A DNA stretch of 64,000 nucleotides from Pectinophora gossypiella (Eukaryota; Arthropoda; Insecta; Lepidoptera; Gelechiidae): contig NC_065417.1 in assembly GCF_024362695.1 (NCBI RefSeq), positions 10,099,001-10,163,000 on the forward strand, given 5' to 3'. Under the pieces are notes generated by a model. The model was not told where the DNA came from, did not search any database, and was given only the letters and a program-made list of their open reading frames with translations. The position numbers were made by a program, and so were the translations under genes. Every line of letters starts with the position of its first letter. The first letter of the stretch is position 1. Positions 11,426-22,349 of the stretch are shown here, in pieces.

Positions 11426-12005
11426 CCTTTTTGAAAAATCTAATTCTGATGGGATTTTTTCATTTCATCTAGGTATGTCTTTCTAGGTATTATACATAGT
11501 ACCTTTTTCCGCTTCATTATATTGAGTATTTAAACCCTAAACGAAGCTGGCCAATATAAACTTAGCATTCGGGTTAGCTCCGTACATTACGCATGTAAAT
11601 TCTCCGCGTTCAACGCAATGAATTCAACACATAAAAAAATGGTCCACTTTATTCTGTTTCACACAAAAGAAGAAATTTCCTTTTCTCTAATTTGCCAGCA
11701 TTTCCACACAAATAGAGCTTGGTGAAATCCATTCTCTCTCCCGATGAGAAATTATACTCTGGGGCCAACAAGGCCCCTTAATCATTTATTATATGAAGCG
11801 GATAAACGGATTTTTACGGGAAATCTATTCCAATCATAGCGTCTATCGTGAGTTAATACATAATTCTGTTATCGAATCGTGTCAAGATTATTATTTTGTT
11901 TTAGAAAGGCAGAAAAAAGGAAATATTTATTTACTTTTTGTTTATTTTGTCTTTGTTGTTTTTGTTTTGAGATTTTTGTTTTAATATTCCTGTTCTTTAC
12001 ATTAA
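11426..12005. other. No gene recognised
   Basis: AT-rich. A less AT-rich part at 11550-11790 has no recognised repeat or open frame. Confidence 0.35.
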
Positions 12006-12335
12006 CAGCCTCCGTGGTCTGGTGGTTAGGGCGTTAGGCTCACGATCTGGAGGTCCGGGTTCGATTTCCGATGGGGGCATTGTCGAAATCACTTTGTGAG
12101 ACTGTCCTTTGTTTGGTAAGGACTTTACAGGCTTGAATAATCGGATTGTCTGAAAAAATAAGATGATTCCGTGCTGCGGAGGGCACGTTAAGCCGTTGGT
12201 CCCGGCTATTAGCCGTTAAAAGCACATCCACCAACCCGCAGTGGAGCAACGTGGTGGAGTATGCTCCATACCACCTCCGGTTGATGAGGGGAGGCCTGTG
12301 CCCAGCAGTGGAATGTATATGGGCTGTTTATGTTT
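12006..12335 (+). mobile_element. tRNA-derived SINE with a different tail
   Basis: The head is like that of the SINE at 11165 (GCCTCCGTGGTCTGGTGGTT, box B GGTTCGATTTCC) and it has the same core GGCACGTTAAGCCGTTGGTC. The tail is different: CACCAACCCGCAGTGGAGCA then GTGCCCAGCAGTGG and a GGCTGTTTATG end. A weak 7 bp direct repeat (CTTTACA at about 11995 and 12351) may be the target duplication. Confidence 0.85.
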
Positions 12336-12469
12336 AAGTTATGTATGTCCTTTACAATATTCATTATTTTGACATACCATACATAACACCACGCCTATTT
12401 CCTTTTGAGGTAGGCAGAGACTACGATATTATTATAAAAATTTCTTTCTTCTTTTAATGTCCTTAATTA

Positions 12470-12539
12470 AATCTAAATTTTTGTTAAGATACACTGTGAT
12501 GTATATACATCACAGTGTATCTTAACAAAAATTTAGATT
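12470..12539. repeat. 70 bp perfect palindrome
   Basis: Two 35 bp arms are exactly complementary around a centre at 12504/12505 (GATGTATATACATC). There is no spacer. It could extrude as a cruciform or, if transcribed, form a perfect hairpin. No second copy was seen in the window. Confidence 0.9.
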
Positions 12540-12694
12540 ACATATGTATAAGAGGGTAGATTCGTAATCATTATTATGTTGATACCTGCGTTCCTACTTA
12601 CGTGTGTGTTTTTATCTTGAATTAAACGTCGTAGTGAAATGCCGTCGTTTTACTGCTTCCCTATCAAGGTTGCCTAATATAGCCTGGATTGTTA

Positions 12695-12800
12695 CATACA
12701 TACATAAACTTACGCCTATTTCCCACTGGGGTAAGTAGAGACTATGGAATTCTATTTGCTTCGATCCTAACATACTTCTCTTGTTTCCCAATCTTGCCAA
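12695..12800 (+). mobile_element. Repeat scrap with CCTATTTCCCACTGGGGTAA motif
   Basis: The motif ACGCCTATTTCCCACTGGGG followed by AGTAGAGACTA recurs in shorter form at 12382-12425. It recurs inverted at about 50805-50880 (GTCTCTGCCTACCCCGTCGG). It is probably part of a SINE or LINE 3' family common in this genome. Confidence 0.5.
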
Positions 12801-13194
12801 CAAACTTGGTAGAGCGTTTACTATATTGTTTTGTTAGTTTCTTATAGTTCGTGCTACCAATAGAAAGCCAAGCAATTCATGCTTATTTTAAAAAAAAAAC
12901 TAGATTACTAATATAATTCTCTTTTCAATTATCTCTTACATAGTTTAGCCGGACCTTTCCCCTAAACTTTTTATCGCGACAATCAGGATATTAAAGGTTC
13001 TACTGCGCTGTCGCGTGGACAGTTTTATGTTTGGACGTTATAAATGGACACTGGGCAAAGGTGGGACTTGACAGATCCTGTCCACCCCGCCATCCATCAT
13101 CAGCCCATTTCCGTTGGTACCACTGGTTTTTCGTACAATGGGGAGGGTGTGATAGGTATTATTTTTTCATTATTAAGTAGGTATAACGTAACAT

Positions 13195-13310
13195 AACCAA
13201 TACTTTATTGCACACACAGGACATGAAAAACAAAAGAGAAATAGACAGAGTAAAAATAGGCGACCTTACTGATAAGTAGCAATCTCTTCCAGGCTACTTT
13301 TGAGTATAGG
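13195..13310 (-). mobile_element. LINE 3' end (TTTATTGCAC family)
   Basis: Plus-strand ATACTTTATTGCACACAC followed by CTCTTCCAGGCTACTTTTG matches, in inverse orientation, the family also present at 46598, 55378, 57655 and 63667. The family ends GTGCAATAAAGTAT plus a pentamer tail. AATAAA is its own poly(A) signal. This copy is old. Confidence 0.6.
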
Positions 13311-13492
13311 AGATATTAACCATCATTTTGTTGCTTGGAGCCTTTTCTGGATTAGTGTCGTACTTACTTGAAAGCAATTATTTGTTATCCTTTTTGTGAT
13401 TAGATATAAGTACTAATAGGTTGATATCACATACTTAGTAATACCTAAATTATGTAGTAACACTGTCGCATGACCGGCGGATCCCGCCGTAA

Positions 13493-13666
13493 GGCTGCGT
13501 TTCCATTGACGCGGAGCTGTGCGGAGATGTGCAGGAATCGACCAATCGCCGTGAGGGAGAGAGTGACAAAGCGTCTTCGTTTTTCGCTCTCTCGAATGCT
13601 GTGATTGGTCAAATCCGCACATCTCCGCTTTTCTCCGCCTATCTCCGCGACAGTGGAAACCCGGCC
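13493..13666. mobile_element. PIF/Harbinger-like MITE, 174 bp
   Basis: Flanked by TAA on both sides (13490-13492 and 13667-13669). The terminal inverted repeats are GGCTGCGTTTCCATTGACGC at the left and GGCCGGGTTTCCACTGTCGC reading in from the right. The interior is also partly self-complementary (GTGCGGAGATGTGC with GCACATCTCCGC). A three-base TAA duplication and GGC termini fit PIF/Harbinger. It is far richer in GC than its surroundings. Open frames crossing it are not genes. Confidence 0.8.
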
Positions 13667-13674
13667 TAAGTGTC

Positions 13675-13945
13675 CCCGCTCTGTGATAGACATGGGATAG
13701 TCCATCGCCTGGCACTCAGTCCCCCGTGTTGGTACGTGTGCATGATCCAAACACCTCTGACGATTCCGAGCACTCGAGAAGTGCTCACCGATACGGGTCC
13801 TCACGGACACCGCCTGAGAGTCGCGGAAGTATGCTGGTGCGTTTCCGTGGTTTCCATCTAGGCGGCAAGACGAACACCGTTGGGTTTTAGTGGGTAGGCG
13901 AGATACTAGAGATCCCGGAGTCCCACAAAACACGTCGTCATCACC
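13675..13945 (+). mobile_element. Possible LINE 3' UTR fragment, GC-rich
   Basis: A GC-rich non-coding stretch ending with CGTTGGGTTTTAGTGGGTAG. That ending resembles what I remember of 3' regions of R1/Tad-like insect LINEs. There is no second copy in the window and no RT motif, so this is tentative. Long minus-strand frames cover it but show no protein family features. Confidence 0.3.
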
Positions 13946-15264
13946 ATGTCGGCGGGTATACGTAAATGCATTTTCCAACGTAAAAAAGAGGTAGGTAACA
14001 CTGCGATGGTTGATTCTAAGTTAAAATTATGTTTTTCCACATTAAGTCGGGTAACAACTCCCATTACCGATCATACAATCCCATTCATTAGCGTTGGGTC
14101 GAAGTCAAAACGGCTCGCCCTAAAAGATTTAACCCTGTTATCGTTCCGTTTCGTAATGAAAAATGACCGGTCACTGGTGGCCCGTCGGTGATAATAGAAT
14201 CCAAAACGAATGACGACTGACCAGCGACTGACCCAATTCGGGAAAATAACGCTAATTTTTCGACGCCTATGATTTATTATGGGTTAAGCGGATATGGACG
14301 CATCGGATAAGGTACCCAACATCCACAATGGGCTTGACGCGTTAACAAAATTGATAGCTCGAGCTTTTCCGCGCCATTTTTGTGTTAGTGACGTACCGTA
14401 AAAATTGCACGAAACATTTGCCGCGTGAAAAGTTTTTCATTTCGCTGGTTCGAATTCGGGGAGAAAAAACTCTATCAGCTTAGTATTGAGGCGAATAGAG
14501 GTCCAGCTACCTATTAAATTTATTTATTAAAAAAAAGAGGATAACAGACATGACTAAGGTCGCCGTTATCGGACACGATAAGGAGGACTATAGTAGTTTT
14601 TTTTACTTTCAAAATCTTGGGTCCTTTACGACCTTTTATTCAAAAATATCAGAAAATTCAATCGTTAATAAAATAAAAAATATGAGGGCTATTGGTATTT
14701 CAAATGTATCAATCGATGGAGAAAAACAAGCTCTATCGAATAATGCAATAAAAAATGGCCAAATGTCCCTTACAACAATTGAGATTTCCAGCGACTTGAT
14801 TATTTCTTCTATGTGCCATCGTAAAGTATTTAACTTTATAGGTATGATTTTACTTAGGTATATTTAACTAAGTGATACAAAATTGCTAGCATCATCAGGC
14901 GCTGGGATAATGATTATCACCAGATGGAATGAGGCCCCAATTTCTTTACAACCCCCTGAGGGCCCTTAGCGCCCTCACAACGAGCCCCCATATTTGTTAA
15001 TGGTCATGTACTTTTTCCTCAAGGATCCTTCCATGATGTAAATTGTTATTGCATGTATGGTGCTTCAAGATAAGAAGTAAATGGAATATAAAATCTCGTC
15101 GAAATGAAATTCTGTTGTACTTTTGCGAGAAAATATGAATTTGCGAGGTACTACAATATGAAAAGTCTGTAGTATGAAGTTTAAACATTTAATGGAAATT
15201 GTTTTTATGATCAGTAATAATAATTTATATCATCATACAATGGTGGACGAAATCGATAATATTA
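13946..15264. other. No gene recognised
   Basis: It holds a plus-strand open frame of 105 codons at 14550-14867 rich in Asn, Ile and Ser, without recognisable motifs. AT-rich composition makes such a frame expected by chance. The rest is unassigned. Confidence 0.35.
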
Positions 15265-15640
15265 TATTTTTTGTCGTTGAGTGGTTGAGCGTTAAGTACA
15301 TGATCTGGAGCTCCCGGGTTCGTACCCAGGTGTGTCACAAAAATCACTTTGTGATCCCTAGTTTGGTTAGGATGTTATAGGCACTTCATTGTCCAAAAGT
15401 AAGATGATTCGTGCTTGAGAAGACACATTAAGTTGCTAAATTGACGATTCAAAGTGTAGCTATGTTACGTACTAAATAAAGATATTTTTGAATTTTGAAT
15501 TTGAATTTAAGCTGGTGATCCCGGTTCCCACTTACTAATGTATGTTCGATTAGGCTTTTGGTTGCTCAATAGTAACCCTAATACCAGGGTTGCCGTGGTT
15601 GGTTATCTACCTCACAACCCAAACGATAGAAGAAGATTAT
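15265..15640 (+). mobile_element. tRNA-derived SINE interrupted by a nested insertion
   Basis: It has a degenerate head with GTTGAGTGGTTGAGCG and box-B-like GGGTTCGTACCC. The body is GATCCCTAGTTTGGTTAGGA, the core begins ACACATTAAG and resumes at CTGGTGATCCCGG, and the tail is GGTTGGTTATCTACCTCACA. The core is split by a 74 bp insertion at 15433-15506. Confidence 0.8.
15433..15506 (+). mobile_element. 74 bp LINE 3' end nested in a SINE
   Basis: The insert carries AGTGTAGCTATGTTACGTAC, a poly(A)-like AATAAAG and a (TTTGAA)n tail. It is flanked by a 5 bp repeat TTAAG (15428-15432 and 15507-15511). A related end is at 27411-27463. Removing it rejoins the SINE core, so insertion order is clear: SINE first, this later. 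Confidence 0.75.
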
Positions 15641-16081
15641 GATTTAATAGATATTAATTACCATTATGTCTTTTCCTAAAAATACTACACAAGAAGAAAC
15701 TAACTCCTCCTTAAGCACCTATTTCAAGAGATACGTTTTATAGAAATGTTTCAAAAAAATCAGGCCATTTGCAGTCGGAATTTATAAATTGATAATAAAT
15801 AAAGAACAAAAACTATTCCGAACCATATTCCATAAAATATCATTTTTGCCTATGAGCCTAGTGGTGAATATGAACAGGATTTTATTTTGATTCAAATATA
15901 AATAAAGCATACCTACTGGCGTGGGCCCGCTTTTAAATTTCAATTAATATTTCATGCTGGCTCTCATTGTTGAGTAGTGATCATAAAAAAAGATTTATAC
16001 TGACTGACTTTGATTTTTTATTTTTTTTTATTTGTTTTTTTTTGATTTATTTTTTATTTTAATAAATAAATATTAAAAAAA

Positions 16082-16179
16082 TATACCTACCGATCCAGTT
16101 TGGTATATTTATTTATTTTTTATTTTAAAAAATAAATAATAAATAAATAAATATATACCAAACTGGATCGGTAGGTATA
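16082..16179. repeat. AT-rich near-perfect palindrome, 98 bp
   Basis: The outer 27 bp arms (starting TATACCTACCGATCCAGTTT, and its complement ending at 16179) are exact. The inner part is an AT-only imperfect continuation. It would make a stable cruciform. No other copy seen. Confidence 0.85.
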
Positions 16180-16239
16180 GACTTCGAAAACTCCCTAGTA
16201 ATCGGGTTGGTTAATTAAGACGTGGAAATGTCATACGTA

Positions 16240-16372
16240 CAGTCATAAGCAATATCATGTACCCACTTTAGAAGCCTGTCGCACTATCATATGTGGCATT
16301 TAATGAGACTTACGGTTTAATTTGTCAAAAAAGTTAATGTGACATGGTTGCAAAGTGTAAAATTCGTGACCG
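16240..16372 (+). mobile_element. Tc1/mariner-like MITE, copy B
   Basis: 133 bp between TA dinucleotides. It starts CAGTCATAAGC and ends TTCGTGACCG, with the family body GTACCCACTTTAGAAGC and AAAAAAGTTAATGTGACATG. It is shorter than copies A, C and D by small deletions. Confidence 0.8.
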
Positions 16373-17736
16373 TAGAGTATGGACATACAATAATCGAATA
16401 AATTATGATTATGATCGAAATATTGTCATTTATCATATTAATTTGGTATGATTTGTTAATTGTTTTTCTTTAAGCAATTTTATCGATGACAAGTGTCAAG
16501 CTACATTCTTTTGAGTTTTGAAATTTATAAATAAGTAGGTACTAACTAAATAAAACGATTATTTTACCAACTACACTGTACTTATATAATATGTTTTTTT
16601 TTAAAGTAGCAAAACTTTCTAAACAGACAAATCAGGATTGGTAGAGAAAGACTTAGAAGGACGTTCATTGACCAAATTGGGAATGTTCTTAAAAGGTTTA
16701 TCTTCTTATTTATATGATCAGGTCTGTCCCGGCGCCTGTATATATAAAACGATTGAGGAATGTAGAGAAAGCAAGAGAAGTATGTACGAGTATATCGCGA
16801 TCCGAGCAATTATGATTCCATAGTTTTTTTTTTACACCGGCGGGAAACAGCATGAAATTACGTATATTTTTAGTATTTTACAAACAAAGGAACCCAATAA
16901 AAATGCAATTTTTTCTCCAATTGCTTCAGGCAACTATTTCCATTTGAAGCTTAACTAAATCTTCGGCAGGTAACTGTAAGTAAATGTAAAAGGGTACGCA
17001 AGATATACAACTACCATTTGGAGCCATTTGGTAAGACATGTGAACGCCATTATTTTTATAGGTCACTAGATGGCGAAGTCTTTCGCGGACCATCACGTCT
17101 TTGCTCTGACCAATGACATAGACTAAAGAATAATACTAGATATGTGTAGAACGGACACTTCCCTCCCCGCACCAAATTGTATCTATTGTAGTATATTTGA
17201 TTTGATTTGTATCGGTGCCGAGATTTACCACAACCCCGCGCTAGTTCTCAGTATAAGGTAGCGCACGTGGACTATTTGTCTCGCTCGCACTTAGGCGTTA
17301 AGTTAGAAAGAGATTTTTGTATGGAGTGTCTTATCAAAAGCGTTGTATTACCAGTATTGCGTAGTTTTTGTGTTAGTCAATTACCGGTATATTTTTTAAC
17401 GTTACGTAAATAAAATAATATTACGTACCGTTAATTTTGAATGATATTTATTTTGGCAACGATAACACACTTCATTCTGCATTCAGGGTTTGTATTTTAT
17501 AAAAATAACAATTACTCTTAATAAATAATAATATTTACTCAATTACCTATTTTCAAGATCCGTTAATGCTTGTATTAATCAAATTGTCTTCTTGTAATTG
17601 ACCTAAATAATACAGTTCTAGAGTATGTCAGCAATTACTGTGCGATTGATTGATTTATGACTGTACAGTCAAGCTGTGGACAGCTGAAAACGACTAGGTT
17701 GGTAAATGACTATAATCTATACTAGTGCTATAAGTA
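16373..17736. other. No gene recognised
   Basis: Mostly AT-rich. At 17040-17400 there is a less AT-rich, probably repetitive stretch (TAGATGGCG, ACCACAACCCCGCGC motifs) with a GTATATTTGATTTGATTTG scrap like the LINE tail family. I cannot name the element. Plus-strand frames at 16638 and 17207 look accidental. Confidence 0.3.
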
Positions 17737-17878
17737 CGGTCACGAGTACCAATATGTATTCATTTTGAAACCATGTCAAATTAACTTTTTTGAGAAATTC
17801 AACCGTAAGTCTCATTAAATGTCAAATATGATAGTGCGACAGGGTTCTAAAGTGGGTACATGATAGTGCTCATGACTG
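17737..17878 (-). mobile_element. Tc1/mariner-like MITE, copy C
   Basis: 142 bp between TA dinucleotides. It begins CGGTCACGAG and ends CTCATGACTG, the same orientation as copy A. Confidence 0.8.
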
Positions 17879-17906
17879 TACAGAGTAATCTTCGAAGTCT
17901 TTGAGG

Positions 17907-17972
17907 TCCTGTGGTTCACCGGCTTGCTTCTCCAACGGGGAGCTCCGGTTCGAACCCTGCTACCGGACTTGA
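17907..17972 (+). mobile_element. tRNA-like SINE head fragment
   Basis: GTCCTGTGGTTCACCGGC resembles box A and CCGGTTCGAACCC is a good box B, followed by GACTTGAACCAATGATT and poly-T. The same ACCAATGATTGTCG continuation is seen in the SINE at 42824-42990, so this is a SINE head. A decayed tRNA is the alternative. Confidence 0.45.
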
Positions 17973-18568
17973 ACCAATGATTTTTTTTGTAATAATAAAA
18001 TAAGAGCAGTTTTCACACAATTGTCTCGACCATGACGATGATGACGATACGGCTCATCTATTTTGGCCTAACAGAAAGCTCGGTGAGGTGTGGGTACTCC
18101 GTTCACAAAGATGGATGTAAATCTGAAAAATCTGTTTTGTTCCAGAGGGACTATTGTTTATATGTTTGTATGTGTTTATATGTTTTTTATATGGCTGTAT
18201 TGTTATTATTTTTTGAGTAAATACTTAGTTCTCTTTTGAAGTCAAATGAATACATTCTGGTGTAAATACCGTTAATCTGTGATGAATTTCAATATTTGAT
18301 CTTTATTATTCCGTAGAGTAATTATAACAGCACATCAAACTGATGGCTGGTGTCAAATATTTGCATATTTAATTAACAAGTAAGTACGTAGGTGTCAATA
18401 TTTCATCAGGTGTGTGTCCAATTAATTGTAATTATAATAAATAAAAACTATGAAAGTGATGTAGCCACACCACGTACCTATCGTTCGACAGCAGCTATAC
18501 CTATACTGTTGTGTGTACTGTCACCAATATAGGTAATGGCTTCGATTCCTGCAGACACCAGGAGGTGT

Positions 18569-18686
18569 CAATCATCCGTCCCTGTTCTTTTCGGTGAATA
18601 AGAAAATGACAGATAGTAAAATTAGAAAATTTTAAGTTATACCCGTCATTTTCTTATACGCGGAAAAGGAAAGGGACGCGTGATTG
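18569..18686. mobile_element. Foldback MITE, 118 bp
   Basis: The arms of about 42 bp (CGTCCCTGTTCTTTTCGG and AATAAGAAAATGAC on the left, complementary on the right) surround a short AT loop. A half copy with the same arm (CGTCCCTTTCCTTTTCGGCG) is at 18892-18945, and a scrap is at about 2550-2590. Hairpin-like non-autonomous element. Confidence 0.7.
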
Positions 18687-19356
18687 CCAACTGTTAATTT
18701 TAAAATCAATGAATAACCCGGGCGAATAAAATAGGTATCTCGCTAGTATGTAACGCGTTTGACGTGTGCTGCCAACTTAATTCTGCCGGGTTATTGGCCA
18801 ATATACAAATTTGGAAGGGTTTTAACTTTTAAAATTCCTGCCTAAAATTGACGTGTGTTTCATAATTTTTTAATATTTTTTTTTATAATTACCCGTCCCT
18901 TTCCTTTTCGGCGGATAAGAAAATGACAGGTATAATTTAAAACAAAATTAGATGGTGTCTACAGGCAGCACCATTAAGTCTTAAAGTGATATCACTTAGA
19001 GTTCAACCTTCACTGGCGCCTACGTAATGACGTTGTAACACTAAGGGCAGTCATTTCGGTAAGAGAGCAATCGTTTTGCTCTAAAGACTTCTGGTTTTAT
19101 TCGGTTTTGATTGTGCCAATATATTACGAGTTACGGTCGTTTGTCTGGATTAATAGAGGTATGTAAGGCATTTGTAGGAAATGATAGTGGAGGAGGCCTT
19201 ATAAATTTTGTTTATAGGAAGCTGCGTAGAGTGGAATTAAATTAATGGGCCTAGTGCGACATTATGTGTGCATGTCTTCCTACCACTTTTTGTAAGTGAC
19301 GGGGGGTATTTATCCGTGACGCATCTTGTCACAAGAGACAGCGTGTAACGACACTA
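18687..19356. other. Half foldback copy, otherwise unassigned
   Basis: It contains the half arm at 18892-18945 described for the foldback MITE. No gene seen. Confidence 0.35.
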
Positions 19357-19498
19357 CAGTCATGAGGAATATAATGTACCCACTTTAGGACTCTGTCGCA
19401 CTAACATATTTGACATTTAGTGAGACTTACAGTTCAATTTTTCAAAAAAGTTAATGTGACATGGTACCAAAGTGTATACATATTAATTCTCGTGACCG
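19357..19498 (+). mobile_element. Tc1/mariner-like MITE, copy D
   Basis: 142 bp between TA dinucleotides. It starts CAGTCATGAGG and ends CTCGTGACCG, the same orientation as copy B. It is the closest to copy A in the body. Confidence 0.8.
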
Positions 19499-19793
19499 TA
19501 CAACCGATATTACACTTTATTTCAACAGCAATAACATCTCAAAAATGAACGTATACTATCTACATAACTTAATGTATATACGTATTTACAACACGAATCG
19601 GACTTTTTTTATACAAAATAAATCCTTAGCGAATATGAGTCTATTTGTTTATAGAATGTTTGATAGTAGTTTTCTAACTAAAAGATACTGGCACTAATAA
19701 TATATTTTTTTATTTCAGCAAACATTCTAACGTCCGGTAATGTTATAAAACGTTCGGTTTCACATGCAACCATTCCTAAAATTAACTGGAAAG

Positions 19794-19927
19794 TTTGTAA
19801 TAAATATTTACCACTTTGTGTTCTTAGCTGATTTGAACTCATTGAATACAATACATAAACTTTGTAATAAATATTTACCACTTTGTGTTCTTACCTGATT
19901 TGAAAACTTCATTGAATACAATATAGA
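19794..19927. repeat. Tandem duplication, 67 bp unit
   Basis: TTTGTAATAAATATTTACCA starts at 19794 and again at 19861. The two units differ by a few bases and one small indel. A simple recent duplication, non-coding. Confidence 0.85.
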
Positions 19928-20340
19928 GGTAGTAAATACTTTCTTCTTCGACGGATAACGTAAGATATAACTAAAAACGTTGTTCCACAATTTATTCCGG
20001 CTACTACTTAAGAAAGTAAGTTACTTACTTGTAAATGGGCAATAGAGGCGGTTAAAACCTCTAACATCAGAGTTGGTGAGGTCAGTCATCAGTCATTGTC
20101 CTCACAACTCATACGATAGAATTTTTTCTTTATTAGATGACATAACTACCAAAGAAACTGCTTTACTAACACTGCTTGAATCGGCTGCCCATATTTTTGT
20201 TAAAGCAGGATGGATAGATTTGGAACGATCTACTTCGTGGCGCTGGGCACTACAGTGCCCAAGGTGTAACACCCGACGATAAGTTCTGGGTACTGTAGTA
20301 ACAAAAATGATGCGAGCGGATAAGGACCTTTTCTACTTAC

Positions 20341-20514
20341 AATCACCCGCGGAGAAGGCTTCACTTGACTGTACTTTTCAGCTGTGGCATGATGTTCAGT
20401 CTTCGGATCCAATAGTCCAAGAGTAGATACCACCGCCAAACTAACTCCAAGAATCACTAGTAGCACCAACGAACAAATGCACATCTTCGACTTATTTGAC
20501 ACTACCATCGCCAT
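20341..20514 (-). CDS. Candidate first coding exon of a small type II membrane protein
   Basis: From the ATG at 20514 the minus strand encodes 58 codons up to a strong splice donor (GTAAGTAG at 20340 downward), ending in phase 0. The peptide has a short basic cytoplasmic start (MAMVVSNKSK) and one hydrophobic segment at residues 11-35 (SLVLLVILGVSLAVVSTL). A polar, presumably extracellular stretch (TEHHATAEKYSQ) follows. Without splicing the frame runs on to 94 codons, but composition changes after the donor, so the exon reading is preferred. It is richer in GC than its flanks. The following exon would lie at lower coordinates and was not recognised. I do not recognise the family. A chance frame is possible. 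Confidence 0.4.
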
Positions 20515-22349
20515 TTTAATTTAAGCTTTTTAACACTGGTTTTTGATACAAGTTTGTTTGACACTTGAACAATGAGTTTTCAAGAAACAAAAAGTATAAG
20601 TCAAAATGTTTTTAAGAGTACTTACTCTTATAACTTTAGTATACACTCACTTGTTCAATAGCACTTTATTATTACTTTTTATTTACGAGTAGTGTTTATG
20701 TTTCAAGTACTTACTCTTTGTTCGTATAATTTAAAATATTTTCGAAGTTTATGCCCATACTTTGTTATTCTTGGAAATGTCATAAGTAGCCTAGTTCGAT
20801 TGTTTTTGTCAATTAAATCCGATTAAAGAAGTTTTTGTACGGAATCAGCATAAGTTAAATTGTTTGCACTCCCTTCTGGCATCTTAATCCATCGAAAGAC
20901 TATTCGAATTAAGTATTATTTTTTGTGGAGGTAGTTAGTTTTCTTTGAGGTAATCAGATAGAATGGTCAAAAATTGAAATGGTCCAAAACCAATAGTGCA
21001 ATGATGATGTGTCTGTTTGGATAGACGGACTTTTTATTAATGTTTGTACCTAATAACATAGTAAAATATCGTATAGGTACAGTATTGGATTTCATTTTAG
21101 TATATATAGATGTATAACAATAATTGATTGTAAAATATATTATTATAAAATGATTCTTATTCTCATAAAGGTAACACCCTTATTCTCATAAAGGTAACAC
21201 CCTTTATGAGAATAAAAATCATTAAAAGGCCTTATCGAAGCAAAATAGAAGTAAGTGCGCAATGCAAACAAATGTCAAATAGCAATATTGTTTTTTTAGA
21301 TGAATTGCTTTGATGTCACCTTTTTAACCCCCAATGAGACATTCTAGAAAAATGAAAGGTTCTCAAAGTGACAGATATGGTACTGGGGTGAATATGTGTA
21401 GCCAGGTACATCTTTCTAGGTATTCATAATGAAATATCGGGAGTCTCATATCCCCATTTAAACGCGGTAAGAACCCGTTATTATGTGTTTTAATTATTCA
21501 TAATGAACATCAAATATCCCGTTGAAACACATTTGCCTTTCGACTGCGCGGCTGCAATGCATCTGAATGCTCTCGTAAAGATTCTCCACTATGAGCCCGT
21601 GTTGCTCTTTGATGCGTTCGGATGGAAACGTCAGTGATTTGAAATGAAATTACCACCAACAGCGCGAAGTAAAATGTAACAGATTTTCTTTATTATAGAA
21701 AGAAAATTAAGTACGGATGTGCTACGAAAATATTATTTTAAGCGCGTGCGAAACACATTTAAGGACTATATTAAGGGCTTCATAAATTTCTGATGACTTT
21801 CAGGGCGCATATATATCAATTCGTATACACCGTGTATGGCTTCAGTTAGTCCGTGACGACTTGTGGCTTTGCAGCCACCAATAAATATTATGTGTATAGG
21901 GCATCTATAGGGTTGAAAAGGCGTAAGTTTACATATAATCAGCAGTTCAAGCAGCCTCAATGAAAAAATATTATCTTTTCTATTCACCTATGAATTCAAA
22001 GACTTAAATGTCTATCTACACCCAAGCCATCGGCTTAACCTGTGTGGCTTTTGTTTCCGGTTGCCTTCAGCTAGTAAATTGGTGTCCTGAACCTATCCAG
22101 TACTAATCTGACAGATAGTAGTGTTGAATCACGAAATTGTCATCTCTTGGGGGCTTTTGGTATTAAAAGTATACGACCGCATTAACAGGACTTAATTATT
22201 CAAAACTATAGGGATAATTTCACAATTTACTTTATTGCCTTAAAAACGTACCAAAAGAAAACAAAATAAACAATGATATCCAAAGGAAGCCATGGGACTA
22301 ATGAGGTGATTTAGAATGTTACTTGAATTAAAAATGAACTTTAAAATAC
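20515..22349. other. No gene recognised; one foldback and one repeat scrap
   Basis: It would hold the promoter and 5' UTR of the exon at 20341-20514 if that exon is real; no core promoter motif stood out. The foldback at 21149-21223 is listed separately. 21240-21300 (GTGCGCAATGCAAACAAATG, AATAGCAATATTG) is a repeat shared with 49040-49095. Confidence 0.35.
21149..21223. repeat. Foldback with internal 23 bp tandem duplication
   Basis: The left arm AATGATTCTTATTCTCATAA (from 21149) is complementary, with one or two mismatches, to the right arm ending at 21223. The piece TTATTCTCATAAAGGTAACA is present twice in tandem (21157 and 21180). Confidence 0.75.

Noticed and set aside
13445..13978. Minus-strand open frame of 177 codons
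   Set aside because: It runs through a GC-rich MITE and a possible LINE end. It has no family motif, and the plus strand is equally open. It is a composition effect.
14550..14867. 105-codon plus-strand frame
   Set aside because: Asn/Ile/Ser-rich, without motifs, neighbours or clear splice sites. Such a length is expected by chance in AT-rich DNA.
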